Shown here: one piece after another, positions 15,812-23,560 of the stretch
How positions within the stretch are numbered: position 1 is the stretch's first letter
How the letters are laid out: every line of letters begins with the position of its first letter
Assembly (NCBI GenBank): GCA_030648005.1
Contig: JAUSIP010000011.1
Coordinates: forward strand, 1 to 47,034
Source of the DNA: a bacterium
GTDB lineage: Bacteria; Patescibacteriota; Minisyncoccia; Phycocordibacterales; UBA12445
DNA length: 47,034 nt
Direction of reading: 5' to 3'
Position numbers and translations under genes: made by a program
Notes under the pieces: generated by a model
Database searches by the model: none
Seen by the model: the letters and a program-made list of their open reading frames with translations, nothing else
What the model was told of the DNA's origin: nothing

Positions 15812-16800
15812 TCATCTCTTATTATAACACAAGAAACCAACTTCTTCCCATTTCCATGCCCCAACAGCCCTAAGTAAGATTGAACAACTTCAAGCCTTCC
15901 ACTTTTCTCTCTAATATTTCTAAACATCCTCTTTTTTGTTGTTGTCCGCAAAACTCTATGATCCGGAAAGTGAACCCAGCCCAGAAAGTCTATCCCGGAA
16001 AACAGAGTTGCAATAGAAACTTTGTTCGGATGCAGTTCTAGCCTAAGTTCAGTAAGTAAAAACTCTTTAACTTTAATTAAAACTTCTTCAATCCACTTTC
16101 TATCTTGCGAAAGAATAACAAAGTCATCAGCATAGCGAATATAATACTCGGCCTTAACTTTATGCTTCATAAAATGATCGAATTTATTCATATAAATATT
16201 CACAAAAAGCTGGGAAGTAAGATTGCCAAGTGGTAAGCCAACACCATCTCTTGTAGAATAAAAACTACCAATGATTCGAGAGATGAGCCATGTTATATCT
16301 TCATCCGGTATATAGTTCTTAAAAATATTAGTTAAAATATTTTGATCTATTGAAGCGAAAAATTTTCTAATGTCACATTTTAAAACCCAGAGAGTTTTAG
16401 TGTGATTCGTCGAAGCTCTTTGGGCAAAAGAACGAAATCTATCTACGGCTTTAAGTGCTCCCTTCCTTAATCTGCATGAGTAAGAATCGGGTATAAACGT
16501 CTTATTGAAAAAAGGATAAAGTTGTCTATAGATTGCATGATGAAGAAGTCTGTCTCTCACGTTAGCCTTATGAATATTCCTTGGCTTAGGATCAGAAATA
16601 TCAAAGGCCTCATAGGGAGAGTGTTTGTAAATTTTCGTCTTGAACTCTCGATGTAATGCTAATATGTTAGACATTAAATTCCTCTCAAACTCCTGCACAT
16701 CTTTTCTAGATCTTTTATTGTTTCTAAACTCCTTCCATGCTTGCAATAAATTATCCAAAGAGATAATATCCGAATAAGTATGAATAAATTTAATTCCCAT
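15808..16800 (-). CDS. DGR reverse transcriptase (DGR2)
   Basis: A 330-residue RT closely similar to the DGR1 RT. Motif A is KCDIRKFFASID, motif 4 is GNLTSQ (about 192-197) and the catalytic box is YADD (223-226). The shared DPKPRxIHKAxVRDRLLHHAIYRQLYPFF block is typical of DGR and related RTs. The C-terminus diverges after LGLLGHGNGKK and ends in ten unrelated residues whose stop forms ATGA with the next gene, consistent with a junction at an insertion site. The start ATG at 16800 lies 16 nt from a G-run (poly-C on the plus strand). Confidence 0.96.
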   Translation of the reverse strand: MGIKFIHTYSDIISLDNLLQAWKEFRNNKRSRKDVQEFERNLMSNILALHREFKTKIYKHSPYEAFDISDPKPRNIHKANVRDRLLHHAIYRQLYPFFNKTFIPDSYSCRLRKGALKAVDRFRSFAQRASTNHTKTLWVLKCDIRKFFASIDQNILTNIFKNYIPDEDITWLISRIIGSFYSTRDGVGLPLGNLTSQLFVNIYMNKFDHFMKHKVKAEYYIRYADDFVILSQDRKWIEEVLIKVKEFLLTELRLELHPNKVSIATLFSGIDFLGWVHFPDHRVLRTTTKKRMFRNIREKSGRLEVVQSYLGLLGHGNGKKLVSCVIIRDE

Positions 16801-16816
16801 AATTTAAAACAGGTAA

Positions 16817-16824
16817 CCCCCCCC
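16817..16824. repeat. Poly-C tract (8 C) between RT2 and avd2
   Basis: Eight C on the plus strand are followed by GACAGATTTTACC, nearly the same as after the 10-C tract in DGR1. An ATG at 16780 would read through the tract into the Avd frame if it had 9 C. With 8 C it terminates after about 30 codons. Confidence 0.9.
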
Positions 16825-16838
16825 GACAGATTTTACCC

Positions 16839-17210
16839 TTGTTGCAGAATGTTAAGAGTTGTTATCTAGTATGGTATGAATATTATCAGATACTACCCAA
16901 ACTTCACAGGCATTCCCTGGGCCAAAGGATTGATACTCTCTTCGTGGAAGTTATAGAAGCAATAGCCATTGCCGGCTTTTTGTCTCCAGAGGATAAACAA
17001 CCTTGGATTAGGGTAGCTATCAGAAAAGTAGAGACCTTAAAAATACTGCTCATAATCCTGTGGGAAACTAAGTCACTAGACGACAAAAAATTTATTGCCC
17101 TATCAGTACCAATGGATGAGATTGGCAGATTGCTCGGCGGATGGAATGGGCAAGTTATGAAAGCCCTACAAAAAATTCAGCACAAACAAAACTCCCCCAA
17201 CAAAAGTTAG
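16839..17210 (+). CDS. avd: Avd-like DGR accessory protein (DGR2), 5' end uncertain
   Basis: From a TTG at 16839 the product is 123 residues: VWYEYYQILPKLHRHSLGQRIDTLFVEVIEA, split by a PK turn, then VETLKILLIILWE and IGRLLGGWNGQ, the four-helix-bundle Avd pattern. It should assist the RT in template binding. In-frame similarity to DGR1 continues upstream of the TTG (RQILPL), and there is no SD, so the true start probably lies before the poly-C tract (ATG 16780 if 9 C). The gene is on the strand opposite RT and TR, as in DGR1. Confidence 0.82.
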   Translation: MLQNVKSCYLVWYEYYQILPKLHRHSLGQRIDTLFVEVIEAIAIAGFLSPEDKQPWIRVAIRKVETLKILLIILWETKSLDDKKFIALSVPMDEIGRLLGGWNGQVMKALQKIQHKQNSPNKS

Positions 17211-17229
17211 AGGAGAAATGAAGAGATTA

Positions 17230-17355
17230 GCGAGCACAGCGGCAAGGTTGGAATCGTTCCGGTCGTTGTCGAGGTGGTTGTAGTTCCGGTTCCAACTACC
17301 ATCGTCGTTCCGATAAAGGACGAGGGAGTAGCGGTTGCCGTTGGCGTTGCACAGA
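17230..17355 (-). repeat. DGR2 template repeat (TR2)
   Basis: A 126-bp stretch aligns gaplessly with 17839-17964 (offset 609). All 15 differences are at A on the minus (sense) strand, and none of the 96 other positions changes. The 19 bp at 17230-17248 are identical at the homology-initiation end. In the VR frame it holds ten AAC/AAT codons, such as CNANGNRYS and NYNHLDND. It lies 19 bp past the avd2 stop, exactly as in DGR1, although TR1 and TR2 themselves are unrelated in most positions. Confidence 0.97.
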
Positions 17356-17650
17356 TCTATATAGAATGCCTTCCATGCCACCACCCATCGAGTGCCAACT
17401 CGTTCCGTCAAATCCTCTCCAGGTTGAATCGTATTCGGCATCTTAAATGCCCTAGCAAACTATACCAAGTATCTTCATTTTTTAATTTACCCGATTCACA
17501 TTGTGAATTTAGGGTGAAGTTTCTACATACACCACTCTATCCGCAACCGTAATCACGGACACTCTCAATGTATGGATACTGGATTCGGTAGCGAGAAACC
17601 GTGGTCTCTCACATACTCACCTACTACCATTTTGTATATTAGTCCCGATT
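17356..17650 (-). other. Conserved leader upstream of TR2
   Basis: A gene-free 295-bp region matching 5340-5635 of DGR1 in the same order and spacing, including CACCCATCGAGTGCCAAC beside the TR, the central ATTTACCCGATTCAC block and TGTATGGATACTGGATTCGG. It should be the 5' part of the template RNA and its promoter on the minus strand. An open frame crosses TR2 here but is broken in DGR1, so I do not treat it as coding. At 17645-17700 an inverted pair (GTCCCGATT / AATCGGGAC) marks the outer edge. Confidence 0.7.
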
Positions 17651-17710
17651 TTGATCTAAGTCAAAACTGGGATCCTCGATTCGATAAATCGAATCGGGAC
17701 AAAATATATT

Positions 17711-17742
17711 TAAAAAAGAAAAGCCCTGCATTTCTGCAGAGC
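17711..17742 (-). terminator. Intrinsic terminator of the DGR2 target gene
   Basis: Minus-strand hairpin GCtCTGCA gaa TGCAGgGC followed by TTTTCTTTTTTA, about 90 bp after the target stop codon. Confidence 0.88.
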
Positions 17743-17781
17743 CGTCCCCAATGGGACTTTGTGGAAAAATTACGGGCGGAA

Positions 17782-17825
17782 GGACTAAGGTCACAGGATC
17801 TAAGGAGATCTCAGTGCCTTAGTCC
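17782..17825. repeat. Nested palindrome just downstream of VR2
   Basis: A perfect nine-base inverted pair (GGACTAAGG / CCTTAGTCC) encloses a second one (GATCT aagg AGATC). It starts 14 bp beyond the minus-sense 3' end of VR2 and straddles the stop codon region. In the Bordetella phage DGR a hairpin at this position of the target is needed for efficient retrohoming, so this is a candidate target-site structure. Confidence 0.75.
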
Positions 17826-17831
17826 AAAGAA

Positions 17832-18530
17832 CTACTTGGCGAGCACAGCGGCAAGGTGGGAATCGTACCGGCCGTAGGCGAGGTGGTCGTAGTACCGGCC
17901 CCAACTACCAACGTCGCTCCGATAAAGGACGAGGGAGTAGCGGATGCCGCGGGCGCTGCACAGAGGCTGCCCAAGGAACTCCATCCAGGTGACACCGGTG
18001 GTGTCGTGGAGGAAGCGGAGGGCCTTCTGACCCTCTTCTTCGTAGAGACTCTGGCCGATCTGAGGATCGAGGGCAGTGTCGCCGGCGGTCTTGATGGCCT
18101 CCATGCGGTTCTCGCCAGAGATCACGGACCCGTCGGGAATGTAGGGCTTGAAACGAATGGTGGCGAGATCGATCTCAGTGAGAGCCATGGACCGATCATC
18201 CTGCTCGATCATGCCCTTGAGACCCTTGCCATCCTTCGGACCTTTCCAGAAGCTGGCGCCGGTGCCGAGAAGGGAGACGGGGTCGAAGGGAGTGAAGCGG
18301 TTGATGTGGAAGATGTTGGAAGTGGCCTTGGCGACGGTCGGAGCGACGGTCTCCAAAATCGAGTTGAAGTTTCCCAGAAGCCCAGGATTCTCCGAGAGCT
18401 TCTCCATGAACTTGTCCAGATCGACACCGGCCTTCTTGCAGGCATCGTAGAACAGAAGAAGCGAATCGCAGTCGATATCGATCTTCAAGAACTTATCCAG
18501 ATCAGTCAGTGCTTCCCTGAGATTCCCCAT
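17832..18530 (-). CDS. DGR2 target (variable) protein
   Basis: A 232-residue protein whose residues about 189-231 are encoded by VR2 (PLCSARGIRYSLVLYRSDVGSW... to HLAAVLAK). No signal peptide or membrane helix is visible. The region before the VR (SGENRMEAIKTAGD...EEEGQKALRFLHD) resembles the same part of the DGR1 target, so the two targets are distant homologues with different variable tips. The N-terminal 80 residues are helical and unrecognised. A strong SD (AAAGGAGG, six bases before ATG) and a consensus promoter suggest high expression. GC content and codon use look higher than in neighbours. Ligand unknown. Confidence 0.92.
   Translation of the reverse strand: MGNLREALTDLDKFLKIDIDCDSLLLFYDACKKAGVDLDKFMEKLSENPGLLGNFNSILETVAPTVAKATSNIFHINRFTPFDPVSLLGTGASFWKGPKDGKGLKGMIEQDDRSMALTEIDLATIRFKPYIPDGSVISGENRMEAIKTAGDTALDPQIGQSLYEEEGQKALRFLHDTTGVTWMEFLGQPLCSARGIRYSLVLYRSDVGSWGRYYDHLAYGRYDSHLAAVLAK
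17839..17964 (-). repeat. DGR2 variable repeat (VR2)
   Basis: The VR ends at the last codon but one of the target gene. Fifteen of 30 template adenines are changed to G, C or T, with no other change. Encoded changes from TR Asn include Ser, Arg, Ile, Gly, Tyr, Asp and His. This is recent, clean adenine-specific mutagenesis. Confidence 0.97.
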
Positions 18531-18623
18531 GGTGGTCCTCCTTTCGCATACCTGCTTTCGCAGTTGCGAGATGTGGTGTGTTTGATGCTTAGAACGTCAA
18601 TGGGCTAGAGTCCTTACCTTGTT

Positions 18624-18651
18624 AGTATACACCAATCAATGGGTTTGTCAA
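18624..18651 (-). promoter_or_regulatory. Promoter of the DGR2 target
   Basis: Minus-strand TTGACA (18651-18646) and TATACT (18629-18624) are 16 bp apart. The leader of about 85 nt shares GTTCTAAG followed by CAAACA with the DGR1 target leader. Confidence 0.82.
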
Positions 18652-18712
18652 TAGCAGGGCTACAAAAGCCTTGTTTTACAAGGTTTTTATCTAAACTCAA
18701 ATAACCCGACCT

Positions 18713-19300
18713 TCATAGATGGCTATGGGCGAGGGAATTGTTGATCTGCTTTAAGAGGAGTGATCGTTTGGTATTATCGAGCGAAAGCTGGCTGGTGTCC
18801 CAATCAGAAAAGTCAGTGAGGTGATTCAACTCGCCATCGCGTCCGACATAACCGAGCTTATGCAAAATACGAAATACCAAAATGATCTCTAACGAAGATA
18901 GTGCCTCTTTAGAAAGTTCATGCTCGGCCATGAATTTAACAGCACAGCTAACCTCTTCAAATATATCCGCATCTTTCTCTTCCCCTTTTATAAGACGCTT
19001 AAGTAGGGAGAAGATCCGACACATCAAACGATATTTATTTTTATCTGCATAGATGGAATTAAAATCATCCACCTTCTCCGCTCCGACAACACGCCAGAAC
19101 TGCTTGCCCTTAACAAGTGATATCTTACCAAAAGAGTAATCTTGCAAGCCATAGCGAAGCTTGGAATTTATTTTTCGTACACCTTGAGCCATACCGCGAA
19201 CAAGCCCGAGTTCAGAAGTAAAGATGTCCAAAAACCGGTTGGCCTCGCCGACATTGATACTGCCAAGGATCCAGCCGTTGGTTTGATAGATGTGGTACAT
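18713..19300 (-). CDS. recO: DNA repair protein RecO
   Basis: A 195-residue protein. The N-terminal 80 residues form the RecO OB fold (TNGWILGSINVGEANRFLDIFTSELGLVRGMAQGVRKINSKLR). A helical region follows, with LLKRLIKGEEK and VFRILHKLGYVGR; the latter is where a zinc finger sits in longer RecO, and no cysteine cluster is present here. RecO loads RecA on SSB-coated DNA. The gene is two bp after ileS and closes the thyA-dcd-folA-tmk-ileS operon. It is shorter than typical RecO (about 240 residues). Confidence 0.85.
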   Translation of the reverse strand: MYHIYQTNGWILGSINVGEANRFLDIFTSELGLVRGMAQGVRKINSKLRYGLQDYSFGKISLVKGKQFWRVVGAEKVDDFNSIYADKNKYRLMCRIFSLLKRLIKGEEKDADIFEEVSCAVKFMAEHELSKEALSSLEIILVFRILHKLGYVGRDGELNHLTDFSDWDTSQLSLDNTKRSLLLKQINNSLAHSHL

Positions 19301-19302
19301 TT

Positions 19303-22300
19303 TTACACCGACAGAGTAATTCTCAAAACCATCTCCCCTATCTTAACCTCTTCGCCCTGGCCGGACAGGCCGTCATTCTCTGCCTCTTTAACAGAACTTA
19401 CTCCCACGATCCTCTGCAGATCAGGAGTAAATTTATTTATGAAATTTTTAACATCATCTCCGCCGGAGTATGTTAGCACTACTTTCTGTTCCGGCTGAAG
19501 ACCCATCTTCTTCCTCATATCCTGCAAGTGGCGTGTCAGATCGCGGAAACTTCCCTCTTCTTTAAGCTCGGGAGTTAAATTAATATCCAACCAGATCTCT
19601 GTCTCCATCTTCTCATCGAAGCCAACCTCTTTTACATTTACCTCATCTTTTATAAGTTCTAACAACTCTATTCTCCCCTTCAACTTTCCACTTTTAACTT
19701 TCAACTCTTTCAGTGGCTGTCTGACAGCTAAACCAAGCTTCTTCCTCTCATCTAAAGCCAGAGACACGACCTGTCTTACAACATTCATCTCTTCAAAAAG
19801 TTTACTATTGTCTTCTACTTCGACTGAAGCCGGCCAGGACTGCATATGAACGCTCGCTTTGCCGTCGCGGGCAACCTTCTGGTATATATCTTCAGCGATG
19901 AAAGGGGTAAACGGCGCTATTATTTTAGAAAGTTCGATAAGTATGTGGCGAGTAGTTCCAAACGCACTGTTCTTCTCTGCTACATCTTCAGACTTGAATC
20001 TGTCTCTTGAACGGCGCACATACCAAGTCGATAGATCATCCACGAAATCCATTATCGGCCTAGATGCTCGGTCAAGCTCATAACTGTCCAAATGTTCCTC
20101 CACCTCTCGTTTCAAGCTACTGAGTCTTACCCTGATCCATTTATCGAGGATATTCTCACCGCCTTTCTTATCTGCCGGAACCTCACCGGCATAGAGTTCA
20201 TAGAAAGAGACGACATTTTGCAATCTCAAAATTAACTTCTTGTAGATCTCATCAACACCCTTCTCTGAAAATCTTAGATCTTCAGACTTCATCAAAGACG
20301 TGGAGAGCAAGTAAAAGCGCAAGGCATCAGCACCATATTTGCCGAGCAGAAGCCACGGATCCGGAAAGTTGCCCTTGGACTTCGACATCTTAGAACCGTC
20401 CTCAGCCAAGATCGTACCGGTCGTTACAATATTTTTATAAGGTATGTTATCAAAAAGGACTCCGGATACTACCAAGCAATAATAAAACCAGGTTCTTGTC
20501 TGTGCGATATACTCAGCCACGAAGTCACCGGGGAAATGCGTCTTAAACCAATCTTTATTTTCAAAAGGATAGTGATTAGCAGCAAAGGGCATCGCAGCCG
20601 ACTCAAACCAGCAGTCTATGACCTCGCTCGTTCTCTTGTATTTGCCTCCACAATCGCAATCGTATGTCACCTCATCGATATAAGGCTTATGGAAATCGAG
20701 CTCAAAGTTCTTGTTGTGGGGTAGAGGTGAGAAATCAAGTTGATGTACTTCGGCATTATTGAGGTAGTGAAGATGATTATAACTCCCATGAAATTTATCA
20801 GCACCCTTTGCAGTCGCCCTAGCCTCAAGAGCTTCATCTGCAACGACATCTTCAGGTCTCATTCCCATAGCCACCGCTTGCATAAGCCAGACAGGATCAC
20901 CGTGCGAAACTATTAGAATATTCTTATTCTTATACTTCTCCTCAAGCGAGTATAGAAAAGAACCGACACGATGCTTCACATCAGAAAGAGACTCCCCGCC
21001 TTCCGGCTGAACATGAAAACGTTCGAGCTGATTCTTAAAATGGCTGTGATACTTCTCGATCGTCTCATTGTTGTAAACGCCAAAATTCAGCTCGCGTATT
21101 CTTTCATCATATACAATCTTATCCTTGTCATAACCGATAGTGTCTGCGACTATCTCTGCTGTGTCACGAGCTCTTATGAAATCTGAAGCGATGATCAAGT
21201 CGAAATTCTGACCCTTTAGAGATTCTGCAGACAACTGAACATTAGCTCTGCCTTCGTCCGTCAAACCATGGCCATTTAAGTCCCAGGTGACAGTGCCTTC
21301 GATATTTGCAACAGTCTGCCCGTGACGCATTATATGATATCTATTTGCGGGCTTGCGGCGCTTCTTTATGTCCTCGAGCGAACCTAGTACTTCGGTCTTC
21401 TTGCACATACTGCAGCGCCAGATCGGCAGTGGCGATGCCCAGTAGCGGTTGCGGGAGATGTTCCAGTCCGGCGCGCCTTCCAATATATTCTTGAATCTGC
21501 CATCCTTAAGGTGGTCTGGAATCCAGTTCATCTTCTGGTTGAGTTCCAACAAGCGAGGTTTTATATCCTGTATCTTTATGAACCAAGCCGACACTGCGTT
21601 GTAAATCAAAGCTGTATCACATCGCCAACAGTGCGGATAAGGGTGGGTATTATTCTCTCGCAAAAATAAAAGTTTGCGAGATTCCAAATCGTCTTTGATC
21701 GCCTTCTCTGCCTTCTTGAAATACTGGCCACGTATGAATTCCGGAGCATCAGTGTTGAAGTGTCCGGCCTGATCAAGTAGAGGCGCTTGTGCGATATCAT
21801 ACTTAATGCCCAAGTTATAATCGTCCTCACCATACATCACGGCTGTGTGCACAACACCAGTACCATCAGTCGCAGTAACGAAGTCGGCCGGCAGAACCAC
21901 CCAAGCCTTCTTGTTGGAATCCTTGATCTTATCAATCTGATAGAGTGGTTCATATTCGATACCAACAAGATCTTTGCCTGAAAATTCTTTATCTAAAGCA
22001 ACCCCACCTCCAACTTTTTCTACTCTGTCCTTGGCGACAATTAAACTACTCTCATCTTTTTTAACAACCAGATATTTCATCTCCGGATTTACCGCCAACG
22101 CGACGTTAGCCGGAAGAGTCCATGGAGTTGTCGTCCAAGCCAAGATATATGTGTCAGTAGGGAAATTGTGTTTCTCTGGACTCTTAACTTTAAATTTTAT
22201 ATATACTGCCTCTTCAGTAACATCTTTATAAGAATTATCCATCGCCACTTCAGCCTTAGACACCGGAGTCTCACAACGAGGACAGTAGAGCAGAACCTTG

Positions 22301-22848
22301 TTGCCTTCGTACAGGCGGCCCTTGTCGTCTATCTGCTTGAGAGCCCACCAGACGGACTCAATATATGAATTATCCATCGTCTTATAAGCGCCGTCGAAGT
22401 TCACCCATCTACCAATCCTATCTACTGTCTTCTTCCACTCACCTACATAATCCAAAACCTTACTCCGAGCCGTCTCATTAAAAACATCAACACCAATCCT
22501 CTCGATCTCACCCTTATTTTTTAGGCCAAGCTGTTTCTCCACTATCGTCTCAACAGGCAAACCATGGCAGTCCCAACCCCACCGGCGCTCAACGTGGAAA
22601 CCCTTCATCGTCTGATAGCGAGGTATTGTATCTTTTATCGCAGAGGCCAAGATGTGGCCGTAGTGAGGCAGACCGGTCGCAAAGGGCGGACCATCGTAAA
22701 AAATATACTCGCCCTTCGGTGAATCTTTTTTTAACGTCTTCTCGAAAGTTTTATCCTCCTGCCAGAATTTCAGGATCCTCTCCTCCCTCTCATTAGCTGT
22801 CTCCGGCTTATCCTGCGAAGCTTTAGCGAAGTAGGGCTTGTTTTCCAT
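19303..22848 (-). CDS. ileS: Isoleucyl-tRNA synthetase with an inserted histidine-phosphatase domain
   Basis: An 1181-residue class I synthetase. The HIGH-type motif is PHYGH (61-65), the editing domain contains WTTTPWTLPANVALAV, and the KMSKS loop lies near residue 819. A CxxC (about 478) and a CDCGG (about 729) form a split zinc site. Between them, residues about 500-690 are a complete histidine phosphatase domain: MRHGQT (about 507), DFIRARDTAE, ELNFGVYNN, GGESLSDVKHRV and SHGDPVW (about 648). All catalytic residues of that superfamily are present. The N-terminus carries an extra YFAKASQDKPE encoded by a palindromic repeat. It sits 33 bp after tmk and two bp before recO. Confidence 0.95.
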   Translation of the reverse strand: MENKPYFAKASQDKPETANEREERILKFWQEDKTFEKTLKKDSPKGEYIFYDGPPFATGLPHYGHILASAIKDTIPRYQTMKGFHVERRWGWDCHGLPVETIVEKQLGLKNKGEIERIGVDVFNETARSKVLDYVGEWKKTVDRIGRWVNFDGAYKTMDNSYIESVWWALKQIDDKGRLYEGNKVLLYCPRCETPVSKAEVAMDNSYKDVTEEAVYIKFKVKSPEKHNFPTDTYILAWTTTPWTLPANVALAVNPEMKYLVVKKDESSLIVAKDRVEKVGGGVALDKEFSGKDLVGIEYEPLYQIDKIKDSNKKAWVVLPADFVTATDGTGVVHTAVMYGEDDYNLGIKYDIAQAPLLDQAGHFNTDAPEFIRGQYFKKAEKAIKDDLESRKLLFLRENNTHPYPHCWRCDTALIYNAVSAWFIKIQDIKPRLLELNQKMNWIPDHLKDGRFKNILEGAPDWNISRNRYWASPLPIWRCSMCKKTEVLGSLEDIKKRRKPANRYHIMRHGQTVANIEGTVTWDLNGHGLTDEGRANVQLSAESLKGQNFDLIIASDFIRARDTAEIVADTIGYDKDKIVYDERIRELNFGVYNNETIEKYHSHFKNQLERFHVQPEGGESLSDVKHRVGSFLYSLEEKYKNKNILIVSHGDPVWLMQAVAMGMRPEDVVADEALEARATAKGADKFHGSYNHLHYLNNAEVHQLDFSPLPHNKNFELDFHKPYIDEVTYDCDCGGKYKRTSEVIDCWFESAAMPFAANHYPFENKDWFKTHFPGDFVAEYIAQTRTWFYYCLVVSGVLFDNIPYKNIVTTGTILAEDGSKMSKSKGNFPDPWLLLGKYGADALRFYLLSTSLMKSEDLRFSEKGVDEIYKKLILRLQNVVSFYELYAGEVPADKKGGENILDKWIRVRLSSLKREVEEHLDSYELDRASRPIMDFVDDLSTWYVRRSRDRFKSEDVAEKNSAFGTTRHILIELSKIIAPFTPFIAEDIYQKVARDGKASVHMQSWPASVEVEDNSKLFEEMNVVRQVVSLALDERKKLGLAVRQPLKELKVKSGKLKGRIELLELIKDEVNVKEVGFDEKMETEIWLDINLTPELKEEGSFRDLTRHLQDMRKKMGLQPEQKVVLTYSGGDDVKNFINKFTPDLQRIVGVSSVKEAENDGLSGQGEEVKIGEMVLRITLSV
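22806..22830. repeat. Palindromic repeat inside the 5' end of ileS
   Basis: The minus strand reads TACTTCGCTAAAGCTTCGCA, then GGATAAG. It encodes YFAKASQDK, a segment outside the normal IleRS N-terminus. A related sequence (CCTTCGCTGAAGCTTCGGCG) lies at about 44803-44824. This looks like a dispersed palindromic element that entered a gene in frame. Confidence 0.6.
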
Positions 22849-22881
22849 ATTTATAAAATTAGCATAAAGTTCTATACATGA

Positions 22882-23559
22882 CTACTTCAATATCTTACTG
22901 ACCCTTTTCCAAACCATCTCAGCAACTTCTTCACGGCTCAAAATTTTACCATCGACATAGCACTCGATGAGTGGATATTTAAACTTCTTACTGATCTCAA
23001 GGTAGACAGCCTCCGCAGCCTTAAGATGTCCCAGATCAGCTTCGTGCATGTCGAGTTTCTTTTTATCAATATATGCTCGGTGGCCCTTCTTACCTACAAG
23101 ATCTTGTGCGACTTCTGCGGGCATATGAAGGATCAAATTCAAGTCTGGCTTGGGAATCTTGAAGAGACCAAACTCAAGATCGGTGAGCCATTTATAAAAC
23201 TTATTGCGTTCTGCCCTGGAAGCAATCTTGCCACCTTGGTGTCCCATATTGGCAGTGACATAGCGATTCGAGACAACAATCAAACCATTCTTAATGTTCT
23301 CGCGAATCCTGAATCCGGCAGCAAAACGATCGCAGGCGTAGAAGATAGACGGGACATGGGGTCCGAGCTCTTTAGCAGTACCATAGACTCCGTTCAAGTA
23401 CTCCTCCACAAGTCCGGCTGACTTCTGTCCGTACTGTGGAAAGTCTTCAACCGCTACTTCATGACCTGCATTACGCAAATTCTCAACCAGAAGATCGGTC
23501 TGCGTCTTCTTACCTGAACCGTCTGTACCGTCTATCACTATGAACTTACCCGGTTTCAT
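22882..23559 (-). CDS. tmk: Thymidylate kinase (dTMP kinase)
   Basis: A product of about 225 residues with the P-loop FIVIDGTDGSGKKTQ at the N-terminus, the DR(F/Y) motif in YACDRFAAG and a LID region with KGHRAYIDKKK. It phosphorylates dTMP to dTDP. ATG at 23559 is chosen because SD AAAGGAGA sits four bases upstream; the ATG five codons earlier precedes that SD. It follows folA within two bp, in the dTMP operon. The enzyme resembles the longer TMK type with a DxxDxS-free LID. Confidence 0.92.
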   Translation of the reverse strand: MKPGKFIVIDGTDGSGKKTQTDLLVENLRNAGHEVAVEDFPQYGQKSAGLVEEYLNGVYGTAKELGPHVPSIFYACDRFAAGFRIRENIKNGLIVVSNRYVTANMGHQGGKIASRAERNKFYKWLTDLEFGLFKIPKPDLNLILHMPAEVAQDLVGKKGHRAYIDKKKLDMHEADLGHLKAAEAVYLEISKKFKYPLIECYVDGKILSREEVAEMVWKRVSKILK

Positions 23560-23560
23560 T

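Noticed and set aside
17166-17441. Minus-strand open frame across TR2 and part of the leader
   Set aside because: The matching region in DGR1 is broken by a stop codon, there is no SD, and TRs are non-coding templates; the open frame follows from TR matching a coding VR.
17856-18608. Long plus-strand open frame (about 250 codons)
   Set aside because: It is the antisense of the DGR2 target, whose adenine-biased VR, promoter, SD and terminator all support the minus strand.
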